Positions 12,778-23,930 of a stretch of 64,000 bases of DNA are shown here, in pieces (position 1 is the first letter of the stretch; each line of letters starts with the position of its first letter). The translations under genes and the position numbers were made by a program. The notes under the pieces were generated by a model that was not told the DNA's origin, did no database searches, and was given only the letters and a program-made list of their open reading frames with translations. Source of the stretch: Spongilla lacustris (Eukaryota > Porifera > Demospongiae > Spongillida > Spongillidae); assembly GCA_949361645.1 (NCBI GenBank), contig OX442416.1, positions 9,572,129 through 9,636,128 on the forward strand. Direction: 5' to 3'.

Positions 12778-13263
12778 TTCCAAACTGTGGGGTTACGTAT
12801 AGTTATAATTAGGAGGTGCTGATTTTGAATGGTTTTACAAAGTGCTATGACCAGCCATACTCATCGTTTACAACATCAAGTAATTTGAGTGGTTGCAGTG
12901 ACTCACCAGTCTTATTTGTTGGTGCAAAAAAGTTTAGCCTGGAATCTAGCTTTGCAATTGGAGCATTTGGCTCATCTAACATTTTAGCTGAAACTATGCA
13001 TCGTACTACAGCTTATTATGACCAAGGCGGAGCTTATTGGTATCGTTATCCATCAGACAGTTTTGGCTTTGCAGCTTCATCCAGTGTGAACTTGGGGAAC
13101 TGTGATTATGGTGAAGTTGGTGATGACTGTGCTAGTCGCCTGTGCTGGATTCTGGATATTCCTGCTGGTGGGTATCGAGCTGGATGTATAACAGGTTTAA
13201 ATGCCGATAATACATGGAGAAAGGTTATTTATAAAGGAAATGCTATTACAAGTTGTTTTGCTG
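12778..13263 (+). pseudogene. Exon for ~160-residue GGYRAG-type domain, copy 1
   Basis: A phase 1-1 exon of 162 codons. Landmarks in order: NCG near the start, GFTKCYDQPYSSFTTSS, VGAKK, IGAFGSSN, AYYDQGGAYWYRYPS, FGFAASSSVNL, LCWILD, GGYRAGC, TWRKVIYKG. Copy 2 at 14525-15013 keeps all of these. I do not recognise a named family; similar stretches are familiar from sponge EGF-containing proteins (memory only). The exon has an in-frame TAG at 12810-12812, codon 12, where copy 2 reads through. An EGF exon follows at 13491-13607. Confidence 0.7.
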
Positions 13264-13490
13264 GTAAGATTATAACAATACCGTCTTGCATTTTCTGTAA
13301 GGTGATAGTGGTATTTGGGCAAATATGTTTTTACACCCTTGTCATTTATTCCTGTTTCATTTTTCCTTACTGGACACCATTATTGATCGTGAAGAATGTT
13401 ATGATTATTCTACAGCATGTAAATGTTATACAGTTGTTACATTTTAAACAGATGTGTTATATATTTTCGTTTATACCAAAAAAGGCATAG

Positions 13491-13607
13491 ATGAATGTGC
13501 TCTGGGCATGAGTAGATGCAATCAGATTTGTACAAATACCATTGAGAGCTATGAGTGCAGTTGCTACCCAGGATACCAACTCTCAGCAGACAAAGCAACC
13601 TGTGTGG
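13491..13607 (+). pseudogene. EGF-like exon 1
   Basis: Phase 1-1 exon of 39 codons: DECALGMSRCNQICTN then YECSCYPGYQLSADKATCV, the six-cysteine calcium-binding EGF pattern. It has a clean acceptor (GGCATAG) and donor (GTGG/GTAAGT). This exon itself is intact, but belongs to the interrupted NIDO/EGF locus. Confidence 0.8.
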
Positions 13608-14524
13608 GTAAGTCATGTGGAGGCATGTATTAAATTTGGAAGTTCTAATGTTTATTCACTTATTGATTTTTAATCCAAATCAAGTTGTTCTTGTGTAGAA
13701 CAAATTCAGTATTTAAAAAATTGATTGGTGCAACGCATAATGGGTCTCATTGTTTTTGAATGCCTTATTTGGTAGATTTAAGAAAATATTTTGAAACTAA
13801 CATTGTGTGGGTAGGGAAATATGTTTACATCATTGGTTATTAACGACGTTTCTATAACATCAATTTTAACAACTAATTACATGGTAAACCACTTTAAAAG
13901 TGAACAGATACTTGTTTCAAAGCTGAACTCAGAAAACATATTTTTATCACCTCAATAACTGACTGTACGCTTCTATAATGGGGGGCACATGCGCACTGGT
14001 TTAATGAACGCACTTACATGTACATGTATCAGTTATGACCTGACATTGTGGTAGGGCATGGCAATATTGGTCTGACAATGTATAATTTTCACTGGACATG
14101 TTTATAACTGGGAATTCAAAATGAATTCATGCATATAACCAGAATTTAGCACTAAACAATTTGTAACAGCCAGACATCGACCCATAAGTGGTATGACAAT
14201 AAAGGGGCAAGGTTGTGAACTGGCACACAGGTAATATAATGATTTGTTAACACGGACTCACATGCAGCTGCTGCCATTGGATTTTTACCAAATGGCGGCT
14301 GTCATTATTGCGGGACCACGTGCAATATTGCTTTGATATACTTTCCAACTGAATCAAGTATGCACATTTGCACATCGCTGGTTGCTGCGATGGCACCGTA
14401 TCACTTTGTTTGTGTTCAAGCAAAGACATGCAGTAGCTTAATCTATTATGCTGCATGTGTTTGTTCAGAATTATTTATAGCCCAGACTAAACTGCGTATA
14501 TCACATGTTCATGTTTCCAAACAG

Positions 14525-15013
14525 TTCAATCTTGTGGAGTTTTGTACAATTATCCTGAGGGTTTGCTACTATCAATTGGTTTTGTGAAGTGCTATGATCA
14601 GCTATATTCATCTCGTACCACGTCAAGTAACCTTGATGCTTGTCTTGGTTCCAAATTTATCTTTGCTGGTGCCAAAAGTTCCAATTCGATATCAAAATTC
14701 TTGATTGGAGCATTCGGCACATCAAATGTATTAGCTGTGACTGGTTCAACTACTACAACAGCATATTATGACCAAGAAGGAGCTTACTGGTACCGCTATC
14801 CAACATACAGTTTTGGTTTTGCAGCTTCATCCAGTGTGAACCTGGTTATAGGTGATGCTTATGAAGGTGATGATGACTGTTCTCATCGTCTGTGCTGGCA
14901 TGTGGATAATGACTTCGGTGGATATCGAGCTGGATGTTTAACATGGTTATATTATGATCCGACGTGGAGAAAAGTCATGTACAAAGGAAATATAGCACCA
15001 GCATGTTTTCAAA
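14525..15013 (+). pseudogene. Exon for ~160-residue GGYRAG-type domain, copy 2
   Basis: A phase 1-1 exon of 163 codons with no stop: QSCGVLYNYPEG, GFVKCYDQLYSSRTTSSNL, FAGAKS, IGAFGTSN, AYYDQEGAYWYRYPT, FGFAASSSVNL, LCWHVD, GGYRAGCL, TWRKVMYKGN. It is an intact tandem duplicate of the exon at 12778-13263 and is followed by an EGF exon at 15253-15372, so the duplicated unit was domain plus EGF. Confidence 0.75.
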
Positions 15014-15252
15014 GTAAGTGCAACGTTTTACATGCATGCAGTGATACATTCTGTTTTGCATGTCTGAGAATGCTTGCCATTGGAAGTGATATATATAACC
15101 AGAATTGACATGGGGGTTTATGGAAATAAATCTATCGCAGTATTCGATCACATCGAATGTTTTGTACTAATGTACAGCCAATTGATACAAAGTAATGAGT
15201 GCTTGGCTGTCAGCATTCATTAAAACTATTCTTCTGCTTTATATCCCATCAG

Positions 15253-15372
15253 CCACATATTGCAATCTGAGTACAAGTGGATGCAGTCAGATATGTACCA
15301 ATAGCAATAGAGGCTATGTTTGCAGCTGCATTCTAGGATGCCAACTTTCCTTAGACAATAAAACTTGTATAG
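15253..15372 (+). pseudogene. EGF-like exon 2
   Basis: Phase 1-1, 40 codons: TYCNLSTSGCSQICTNSNRG, YVCSC, LSLDNKTCIG. Six cysteines in EGF spacing plus one extra cysteine where the usual GY pair stands (LGCQL). It is intact, and followed by GTAAGC. Confidence 0.75.
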
Positions 15373-15483
15373 GTAAGCAAGTACATCAGTGTACAAAAAA
15401 ATATGCATGGTGGGTTATTGTTTATTGCAGTGTGATTCTATATCATAATGGTTCTCAATATAACATATGATGTACATGTATGG

Positions 15484-15600
15484 CATGAATGTGCTCTAAG
15501 TGGTATATATATATATATACAAGATTTGCACCAGTATACTTGTACCATTGGAAGCTGCGCAGTTGTTACATTGGATACCAAATTTCTTCCAGTATGTTAT
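15484..15600 (+). pseudogene. Decayed EGF-like exon
   Basis: GAATGTGCTCTAAGTGG resembles the start of the neighbouring EGF exons. It is broken by a TATATATATATATAC expansion, then continues as AAGATTTGCACCAG and TTGGATACCAAATTTCTTCC with small indels. It has no usable frame. Confidence 0.5.
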
Positions 15601-17645
15601 GGACCCGCTTCGCCACCGCGTAGCTCGCGCACACCAACGAGACAATTAAATCTTTATCTTTAAGACCACATACACGCACATTGCATGTAATCTACGCAAG
15701 ACAAATCAATCACTGCCTATCCACCCCCTTTGTAACAAATGTTTTCTCTCTTTTATATCCTGCTACTCCTCACAGGTGACCCAGATAAAGGGTCCACTGT
15801 CACCCTTTCATCGTATGGAACCCCTTTCATCAATCTGCCCTCCTTGGACTCAGCATCCTGACACCTACATGCATTCATATAGACCTAGGATCACACTCTT
15901 CCTGGTCAGCTTTGCTCCATGACACAGTAATAAAACAACTTAGGCATAGCCAAATCTTTGCATTTGGCGGAATTAAGGCCGGGAGGAAAGCCTATATCAG
16001 AAACATCAAGCAGTGTTAATTAGTAGATGTGTTGTGAATACGATTTACACAATACCCGATCCCACTATTGCCGATGTTATGTACAATACATGTAGAATCA
16101 AAAAGTGAGCGCATTTGGCCAGAGCTGTCGAGTACCTATATAGTGTAGTTAAACTTCCGACAGTAAAAAAGAACAGGGATAATGCTCACTTGTTCGTACA
16201 CCCAAACTTTTCAAGTGGAACGATATAAGATTCGCTCGGATAAGTATACATTGCATTAAATTTTCACGATTGAAGAATAATGTTAGTGGTTATGCACAAG
16301 TACTATAAGTACTTGGCAACAAGGTTTAAACTTTTTTATTTTTCTAAGGCGAGTTATATTTGACATGAATTTCGATCTTCATGCAGGTAACTTAGTTTTG
16401 TTAGTAATAGCTCACAATAGATTTTCAGCTTTGAAAGTTATAAAAGTGGGGTTGTTAGAGAGGCTTAAACACTACATACATGTTACCCATGCATAGTTTC
16501 CTTCCCCTTTACAGAGCATGGAAGTTTGGAAGCAAGTAGTCACGTGATATAATCAAGAGCTAGGCATGATTTCCTGGGTGCCACTCATATATTAAGATGT
16601 ATGTGCACACGTGCTGAGCAATCACTTGCCAACAGCTAGGAATTTATTATTAAGCACGTGTTGAAAGTTGGCCATTTGTAAATCGCAGTATAATCAGGTG
16701 TCTTCCTCAGTAAAGCCACTGGTGCATGAGATATGCTTAAGTACATTTTATCTATCTATCTACATGTGTATCTATTATGATGTGTAACCAACCGGTCTCG
16801 GGTTATTCGGATATTCGCAAAAACCTTAAACCGTTCGAATAGTTAGTAATTTAGCCTTACGATTATTCAAACCGATTTGTGCATCTCCATTCGGAGGTAC
16901 TTAGGTATTCGTCGTCGGCATCGACAGTATTTTTATATATAGGTGGGACGAGACTGAGCAACAATTACCCGAACTATCCTCCTCACGATTTATGACGACA
17001 GACAGCTTCAGCTACAAATCGAAGCGAGTTAGCTTAGTACAGTTCTCAACAAGCTTACATGTATTTCCTGCAAGTGCATCAATTTCTCTGAGCTGATATC
17101 GCCGTGATCGCATTTATAGTAGTATTTTTAAAACTCGCAATGGTGAAATGGCCATGGAAGTTGCATGACTGGCGGTGCGTGCACTTCATCTGTGGTTCTA
17201 TTCTTTTGGCATCAAGAGTCTTAGTGCAATGTGTAGGTAGACCTCAGCGTGCAAGATTGGGACACCGCCCCACTTGGTACATGTACATGTATGTGGTTAT
17301 GTGCTAAATGTAATTTTTTGGCCTATGTATAGGTATATAGCTGTGATTGTGTGCAATATCTGATGGGATGTGGGTATAGCCGGGTGTCAGGTGTGATGTG
17401 TAGTGTGATTGTGGTTGTGTAGGAGAATGTCTGGTGTGATGTATGGTGGTGTCTGGTGACTGGTGTGATGTGTACCTGTAGGTCATGGTAGGCTTACTCA
17501 GGAAAGACGACAACTAACAATTAGCATTGTATACAAACAGTCAGCTGATTAGTTTTTCGGACTACATGCATCTAACACATACATGCAGCAAGTACGGAAT
17601 TAGATAAAGTATAATATGCTATCACTACAATACAAGTACTGGTAT
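15601..17645. other. No gene recognised
   Basis: About 2 kb of intron-like or intergenic sequence before the left LTR. It includes a weak GT-rich degenerate tandem stretch at about 17345-17470 (GGTGTGATGTGTAG type). No exon or element was identified. Confidence 0.45.
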
Positions 17646-17777
17646 TGTAATGTAGGTCTACTAGTTTAATAGAAAAGGGCACACACAAAGTACATCGACA
17701 GACAAAAGTACTAGCTACCTATATAAGGGTTGAACACGTGTACTCACACCTCAGGTGTTAATCACTAGTTCATTACA
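17646..17777 (-). repeat. LTR (3' LTR of the minus-strand element)
   Basis: 132 bp, ends TGTAATG and CATTACA as 7-bp inverted repeats. By eye it is identical to 24825-24956. It contains CTATATAAGGG (plus-strand sense). Confidence 0.95.
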
Positions 17778-17792
17778 ATTCCCCCTTCAGTT
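17778..17792 (-). other. Polypurine tract of the LTR element
   Basis: Read on the minus strand, CTGAAGGGGGAAT lies immediately before the 3' LTR. This purine run is where plus-strand DNA synthesis is expected to be primed. Confidence 0.8.
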
Positions 17793-17832
17793 TCTTGTGT
17801 CCACACAAGGTGCATGTCCACGTGATATGATC

Positions 17833-20800
17833 TTATAGCCGGACAGGGGGGTTTCGAATACGTTGAGGGTATCTTTTGACTGGTAGAGAAATTTCAATCT
17901 GTTCCTCTTCTGGTCCAATATCTTCACCACTTTCATCCTCATTTGTGATGGGACCTTCTTGGATTATAGCTTCCTCTTCTCCATGGACCAGTGCTTCTTC
18001 TACATCTTCCCTGATGGCCTCTTCTTGGATCATATCTTCCTCTTCTCCATCTTCTTCCTCTACCATAACATGCCCACTAGCAACATCTGGCTGGTCTGGA
18101 CGACTGTGTCCAACATTCTTCTCCGTTCTGCTAATCGGTTCAGGGTGACCATTATACAGTTTCAGTCGATTGCTATGAACAGTTTGACACTTTGTACCAC
18201 CTATAAGCTGTATCTTGTAGTTGACTGCAGTAACTTTGTCCAAAATTGTGTAGGGTCCCCGCCACAAAGATGATAGCTTTCTGCTCAAACCCGTCTTTAC
18301 AGCTGGTATGTACAACCAAACTATATCGCCTACCTGAAATGTGCTCTCCCCTGTACTTGACCGGTCAGCTGAAAGTTTTTGACGTTGATGAGCAGCATCC
18401 AGGTGCTGGCGTACTGATGAGAAGGTATCTTTGAGGGACCTCTGTACATTCTGCACATACTGTGGCAGTTTCTTCTTCAGATGCTGCACGCGTCCTTGCA
18501 TAACATCCACAGGTAAGCTAGGAGAATGGCCAAACATAACAAGGAATGGTGTGTATCCAGTGGACTCATGAATAGCAGTTCGATATGCAAAAAGGACACT
18601 TTGCAAGTGATCATCCCAATCCTTTTGATTTTCAGTAACAACCTTGGAAAGCATGGCCTCCAGTGTACGGTTAAACCTTTCCACTTGTCCATTTCCTTGG
18701 GGGTGATAGGCAGTGGTCTGTGTACGTTGTATTCCCAACAATATGCACAACGACTGTATTACATCACTCACAAGATTAGTACCTTGGTCACTGTGAAGGT
18801 ACTGAGGTACTCCATAACGACACACCACTTCTTCTACCAAGACCTTAGCCAGGGTAAGACTATCTGTTTTAACCAAAGGGAAGGCCTCAACCCATTTACT
18901 AAACAGGTCTGTTACCACAAGTATGTATTTGTGCCCCCTTGTCGTAGCTGGTAAGGGACCTATGATATCCCAAGATATTTTTTGAAATGGATATTCACTG
19001 CTAATAGTGCCAATTGGGGCTTGATGCTTGGGAATAGGATGGTTTCGTCTTTGACAACGGTCACATTGTTGGACAGCATCTTTTACATCTTGCTCATACC
19101 CAGGCCAAAAGAATCGTTCTTTCACTTTTTCAAAGGTTTTGTGGATTCCCAAATGCCCAGCATTGTTATGCAACTGTTCCAAAATGGTTTGCCTTAGGGC
19201 AATGGGAACAACTACCTGCTTGTATGGATTGCTACATGTACTAGTTTTCAATTGACGAACTAGAATGCCATCCTCTAGAAGAAAATCATCCAGTTTAGCA
19301 CTGTGTTTTCCCTCCTGCAGCTTCTGGATGATCTCTGAAGTGTAAGCATCTTTTGCTTGCTCTTGCCGTAGCATTTCACTATCTCCTACACTACAGGTTA
19401 TTCCATATACCTCAGAAACCTGTTCCCTATAAATTTCTGGTCGTCTTGATAATCCATCTGCATTGCCATTATTTCTTCCAGGTCTATACAGCACAATCAT
19501 GTCAAACTGTTGAAGGTACAAGAGCCATCTGGTCAACCGCCCTCCTGTATCTTTAAGTCCATGAAGAGAGGTCAAAGGGTTGTGATCAGTATAGAGGGTA
19601 AAAGGTCTGCCATACAGATAAGGGTAAAATTCCTTAACTGCAGCTACCACTGCCAATGCTTCTCTCTCCACGGTAGAGTAATTCAGTTCAGCTTTATTCA
19701 ACTGACGACTCCAGTATGATATAACACGTTCTTGGCCATTAATCACCTGGCTTAGGATTCCTCCTAATGCACTGTCAGATGCATCAGTTGCCAATGTGAA
19801 TTTGTGTGCAAACTGAGGATATGCTAGTATTGGAGGAGATACCAGCCGCTGCTGTAATGCCAAAAAGGCTCTTCCACACTCATCTGTCCACTTGTATCCA
19901 GCTGCAGACTTCCTAGTGTGTTTATGAAGAGGTTCAGCGATGACAGAATAACCTTCAATAAAGCGACGATAATAATTAGCCAAGCCAAGAAATTGTCTTA
20001 ACTCCTTGACATCGCGTGGAATAGGATATGAGGTTATAGCACGCAACTTCTCTGGGTCAGCCTTCACTCCATCTCGAGATACAATGTGACCAAGATAGCG
20101 AATCTCACTTCTAGCAAAGTGGCACTTGTTAGGTTTTAGTTTCAGACCAGCATGGGCAAGGTGTTCAAACACTGTCCTGAGTCGTTCGAGGTGTTGAGGA
20201 AATGTGGCACTGAACACAACTATATCATCAAGATATATAAGACACTGTTCAAATGTGAGCCCAGCCAGAACACATTCCATCAGCCTTTGAAAAGTTGCTG
20301 GAGCATTGGTTAGACCAAAAGGCATGACGTTAAATTCATAATGACCATCTCTGGTTGAGAATGCTGTTTTCTCCTTATCACTTTCACTCACCTCTACTTG
20401 CCAATATCCAGAGGCTAGATCCAAGGTAGTAAAATACTGAGACCCAGAGAGTGACTCCAGAGTTTCATCAATCCGCGGCAGAGGATAAGCATCTTTATGG
20501 GTCACAGAATTAACTTTTCTGAAGTCTATGCAGAATCTCCAAGCCCCATCTTTCTTCTTTATCATTACCACTGGGGATGACCAAGGACTGCAACTCTTCC
20601 GGATCACCCCTTGCTGAAGCATCTTCTTGATCTCTGTCTTAACAGTATCCTGAAGCACAAATGGAATTCTTCGGAGTGGTTGCCGAATTGGTGACCCTTC
20701 AGTGCGGATGGTATGCTTGATGACAGAAGTCCGTCCAGTGCATCCTCCTTCTGAAACAAATAGATCCCGAAATTCCCAAATCAGTCTATTTAAGTCGTGC

Positions 20801-21666
20801 TTCTGAGAGGGACTGAGGTTAGCTCCAGCAAGATCCACATCTGGCATACCATCACCTTGCATATTATCTGGAGAGTGCTCCTTGTCACTAACTGACATTA
20901 TCTCCACACTGGAGCTGAAACTAGCTATTGACATTCCAGAATACAATGTGATAGGCTCATGCCCTGTGTTTATAACCTGAATGGGCACTTCATTTTGCGG
21001 GTCTACAGTATTCAGGCTTCTAGCAACCAACAACCTGCCTTGACCCTTATACTTAGGCTCCACCAATCCCTCTTGCCCTGCCTTTATGCCTGGATGTGTG
21101 ATTGTTCCTCTAACAAACCCTTTTGACCTTGCGGAAATCTGCACTGTCTCTGAGACAGAAACAACTGCCACGATATCACTGACAGGCTTTTTTGTTTCAT
21201 GAAGTTGCAAGTAGGCGGATCCCGATGTTAGTGATAATGAATTCTTCACACAATCAATTACTGCCCCGTGCTTAGCCAAAAAGTCCATGCCCAATAAACA
21301 GTCAACAGTAAGTTTCTGTACCACAATAAAAGAATGATTTGTACAGAATGTATCCATTGTGATTTCAATGTTCACACGACCAACTACGTCCAGTGGGCTT
21401 CCATTTGCACCGATCGCAATAGGCGCCACGTTGCTAATTTCGGCACGGATACTAGAGGGTAGAACGCCATAGGTCACTACCGATACTGCTGCCCCTGAGT
21501 CTATCAAAAAGCCCAAGGGTCGACCTGCCACGGCTGTTTTATTGCATTGAATCGGTGGAAACTTAGTACGCGCGCGCCGCGTAAAATTTTCTCCTAGCAA
21601 CCCCCTTAGATACCATGGATGCCCGTCACTTCCAAATGTATTACCAGCACATGGGAGTGTAGCCAC
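17833..21666 (-). CDS. Retrotransposon Pol (AP-RT-RNaseH-IN), 1277 residues
   Basis: Uninterrupted frame. Aspartic protease LIDSGAA around residue 56. Reverse transcriptase about 335-520, with FTTLDLASGYWQ and YLDD at 478-481. RNase H about 615-735, with ATDAS and TDHNPL. Integrase: zinc finger H833, H838, C868, C871; catalytic D900, D960 and E996, giving the expected 35-residue spacing. A GPY/F-type module (SSLWRGPYTILDKV) lies near 1133-1146. An acidic tail follows, ending in a basic Arg/Pro-rich stretch. The protein would copy element RNA into DNA and integrate it. The true N-terminus is uncertain because extra DNA lies upstream where gag should join, and the first in-frame codon is a GTG. 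Confidence 0.95.
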   Translation of the reverse strand: MATLPCAGNTFGSDGHPWYLRGLLGENFTRRARTKFPPIQCNKTAVAGRPLGFLIDSGAAVSVVTYGVLPSSIRAEISNVAPIAIGANGSPLDVVGRVNIEITMDTFCTNHSFIVVQKLTVDCLLGMDFLAKHGAVIDCVKNSLSLTSGSAYLQLHETKKPVSDIVAVVSVSETVQISARSKGFVRGTITHPGIKAGQEGLVEPKYKGQGRLLVARSLNTVDPQNEVPIQVINTGHEPITLYSGMSIASFSSSVEIMSVSDKEHSPDNMQGDGMPDVDLAGANLSPSQKHDLNRLIWEFRDLFVSEGGCTGRTSVIKHTIRTEGSPIRQPLRRIPFVLQDTVKTEIKKMLQQGVIRKSCSPWSSPVVMIKKKDGAWRFCIDFRKVNSVTHKDAYPLPRIDETLESLSGSQYFTTLDLASGYWQVEVSESDKEKTAFSTRDGHYEFNVMPFGLTNAPATFQRLMECVLAGLTFEQCLIYLDDIVVFSATFPQHLERLRTVFEHLAHAGLKLKPNKCHFARSEIRYLGHIVSRDGVKADPEKLRAITSYPIPRDVKELRQFLGLANYYRRFIEGYSVIAEPLHKHTRKSAAGYKWTDECGRAFLALQQRLVSPPILAYPQFAHKFTLATDASDSALGGILSQVINGQERVISYWSRQLNKAELNYSTVEREALAVVAAVKEFYPYLYGRPFTLYTDHNPLTSLHGLKDTGGRLTRWLLYLQQFDMIVLYRPGRNNGNADGLSRRPEIYREQVSEVYGITCSVGDSEMLRQEQAKDAYTSEIIQKLQEGKHSAKLDDFLLEDGILVRQLKTSTCSNPYKQVVVPIALRQTILEQLHNNAGHLGIHKTFEKVKERFFWPGYEQDVKDAVQQCDRCQRRNHPIPKHQAPIGTISSEYPFQKISWDIIGPLPATTRGHKYILVVTDLFSKWVEAFPLVKTDSLTLAKVLVEEVVCRYGVPQYLHSDQGTNLVSDVIQSLCILLGIQRTQTTAYHPQGNGQVERFNRTLEAMLSKVVTENQKDWDDHLQSVLFAYRTAIHESTGYTPFLVMFGHSPSLPVDVMQGRVQHLKKKLPQYVQNVQRSLKDTFSSVRQHLDAAHQRQKLSADRSSTGESTFQVGDIVWLYIPAVKTGLSRKLSSLWRGPYTILDKVTAVNYKIQLIGGTKCQTVHSNRLKLYNGHPEPISRTEKNVGHSRPDQPDVASGHVMVEEEDGEEEDMIQEEAIREDVEEALVHGEEEAIIQEGPITNEDESGEDIGPEEEQIEISLPVKRYPQRIRNPPVRL

Positions 21667-22384
21667 GTCTCGAAACTTATAAGGTGTATGGAGCAGTCCT
21701 CTGGCTCTGATTTAATGCTTTTTTTGATTTTAAATTTCTACTAAGTCACGCGTTGTTGGACCTTAAAGCGCGAAATGTATTTCAATTATATTGCTACTCC
21801 TGCAGTTTTCCTAAGCAAATGATTAAAGAAACTAAAAGGCTTGCCAAATGGTCTACCAGATTATGCATAGCAACTGTTATGAATCCTTTTTTTAATCCGT
21901 ATATAACAAATCCAATGCAGCCACCTAAAAGTCATGAAATAGTCATTATTATTTTTTTAAAAATCATAAAATGTAACATATCACAAATAAGGGTGTACAT
22001 TACTATATAGGTTTGTTCAGGTATCCTCCCAGCTGAAATACAATTATTATAATATACCAGTAGGGCCTACAAAGAAATGAGTAATGTATAAATAAACGGT
22101 TGACGTTATAATCACCTACAACTGCTTACGTTTCTAGCTGTATGGTTTTACTTCAGGCCTAGAAGTTACACTAATTGGTGCTTTATGGAGTCATATGTGC
22201 AAACAAGGGTAATGAAGTATGGGTTAATACCAAAATACCCTGAAAGTTTCAATACCCTGCTCCCTAGCTAAAAAGCCAAAGCCAATACACCATCTTTTAA
22301 ATAAGGTGAAGCCAGTATCAGTATCATTTCAGTAGAAAAAGATTTTTAAAACATACCTAGTGCATTAATTTCAACATCAGAAAC

Positions 22385-22945
22385 CATATTGAAGGATGAG
22401 AGTGATGTGTGAACAGGGTGAGGGTGATATGTAGAGGGGGGTGATGTGTGGAGGGGGAGGGGGAGGTGTGGAAGGATGAGGGTGATGTGTGGAAGGGTGA
22501 GGTGTGTGGAAGGATGAGGGTAATGTATAGAGGGGTAGGGTGATGTGTGGAGGTAATGTGTGGAGGTGGAAGGATGTGATGCATGGAGGGTGAGGGTCAT
22601 GTGTGGAGGGTGAGGGTGATGTGTGGAGGGTGAGGGTGATGTGTAGAGGGTGAGGGTGATGTGTGGAGGGTGAGGGTGATGTGTGGAGGGTGATGTGTGG
22701 AGGGTGAGGGTGATGTGTGGAGAGTGAGGGTGATGTGTGGAGGGTAAGGGTGATGTGTGGAGTGTGAGGATGATATGTGGAGGGTGAGGGTGATGTGTAG
22801 AGGGTGAGGGTGAAGTGTGGAAGGGTGAGGGTGATGTGTGGAGGGTGAGGGTGATGTGTGGAGGTGTGAGGGTGATGTGTGGAAGGATGAGGGTGATGTG
22901 TGGATGGTGAGGGTGATGTGTGAAAGGATGAAGGTGATGTGTGTG
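22385..22945. repeat. G-rich ~20-bp minisatellite
   Basis: About 27 copies of a GAGGGTGAGGGTGATGTGTG-type unit on the plus strand, with shorter variants. The minus-strand His/Pro/Ser/Thr frames are translation of the repeat. Confidence 0.95.
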
Positions 22946-23068
22946 CCAGTGAATATGTTTTTCTGTGTGTGTGGGTGTTATGAGTCAGTAGCCTCAATAT
23001 GAGCAAGCAGCCTTAGTATTAGTATCAGCAAATATTCTTAGTATGAGCCATGAGCTGTCAAGCGATTT

Positions 23069-23153
23069 GTGTTTTTGCGTGTTTGTGTGTGTGTGCCGGT
23101 CAATAAGTATATGTTTTGTGTGTGTGTGTGTGAGTGCGTGTGTGTGTGTGTGG
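23069..23153. repeat. GT-rich microsatellites
   Basis: Two stretches of (GT)n separated by about 20 bases, inside the segment between gag and pol. Confidence 0.85.
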
Positions 23154-23930
23154 GTATGAGCTAGTACCTTTGTATGAGGCAGTTGCTTTAGTGGGAGCCA
23201 GTAGCCTTGGTATGAACACGTGACCAGTATCCCACTTTCGTATGAGCAAATATTCTTAGTATGAGCCATGAGCCAGTATCCTTAGTATCATGCAATATGA
23301 GCCAGTAGCCTTAGTGTGAGCCAGTATGAGCCTGGTACATAAGCCAGTATGAGCCTTGTATGAGCCAGTAGCCTCATTTTTAACATTCAATAAGTGGTTT
23401 CTACTTCCATCAATGCCTAATGTAATATGCAGCCTCTGTGACAGCACAAATACTGCATAGCCTTGCTAAAAGGTCTGCATGTTCCTCCATTATGTGACTA
23501 TACGGTACAAGCAAACGGCTACGCTAAGGTCAAACTACGCGAAAGTCAACATTTTTTGCCATATTATAGAATACGAGAAAAAAACATTCATTATACCTGG
23601 TTACTTTGTACGTGTTGAATAATGACACAGGAACGCGAATATGTAGGCAGAATCGCTGGGAAAACTGCAGGAAGCTGAAAAAGTGACCTTTTATGCACAC
23701 CACTCTAATCGCTCGTTGTAAACGTAACACAACTAATACGTGCGCCGTAGACAGGAACCAAAAACTGAAGTTGCGTGTTTGGGACACGAAATCCATCTAA
23801 GACTGCCCCACAACATGCTATTTGCCAAACCTTATACACTGCCACCCGATACCAGACACATAGAGCTTTTCGATGCATACTAGGTTGCTAGGCTGGTTGC
23901 TAAGAGGATGTAAACTAATACCGTAATATT

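Larger units (their letters stand above)
8363..15372 (+). pseudogene. NIDO/EGF mosaic receptor-like gene, probably inactivated
   Basis: Exons I can place: 8363-8551 (ATG, hydrophobic signal peptide MVDIAVMMLLLLIASVHSGA, then the start of a NIDO domain with YSYGSAAGDSELPPSDDGS), 8632-8907 (VNNNGDLSFG to a WDHVGYYYMG stretch), 9316-9562 (TNTFQCILVTD and DGLIQWPSSG), 12778-13263 (domain copy 1), 13491-13607 (EGF), 14525-15013 (domain copy 2), 15253-15372 (EGF). All junctions are GT-AG and phases agree (0 and 0 inside NIDO; later exons all phase 1). NIDO domains occur in nidogen, tectorin and SNED1-type extracellular proteins. Three in-frame stops interrupt it: TAG at 8441, TAA at 9361 and TAG at 12810. 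Otherwise codons are well kept. A young pseudogene is the simplest reading; sequencing error or a defective allele are alternatives. Exons between 9563 and 12777 may be missing. Confidence 0.75.
21667..23930. other. 2.2-kb segment separating gag from pol
   Basis: No gag or pol homology. It contains a 20-bp G-rich minisatellite (22385-22945), GT/CA microsatellites, degenerate AGCCAGTA/TATGAGCC repeats at 22980-23370, and about 500 bp of unrecognised DNA. TTATAA-like words near both edges (21677 and 23936) could be a duplicated target, but I see no terminal inverted repeats. It could be a nested insertion or DNA captured by the element. Confidence 0.6.

Noticed and set aside
8441..12812. Stop-codon reassignment (TAA/TAG read as an amino acid)
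   Set aside because: ADAM, PFDN5 and the oxygenase all end normally at TAG or TAA and contain none internally, so the standard code applies.
22346..23006. Minus-strand frames up to 209 codons inside the LTR element
   Set aside because: Translation of the 20-bp minisatellite between gag and pol.
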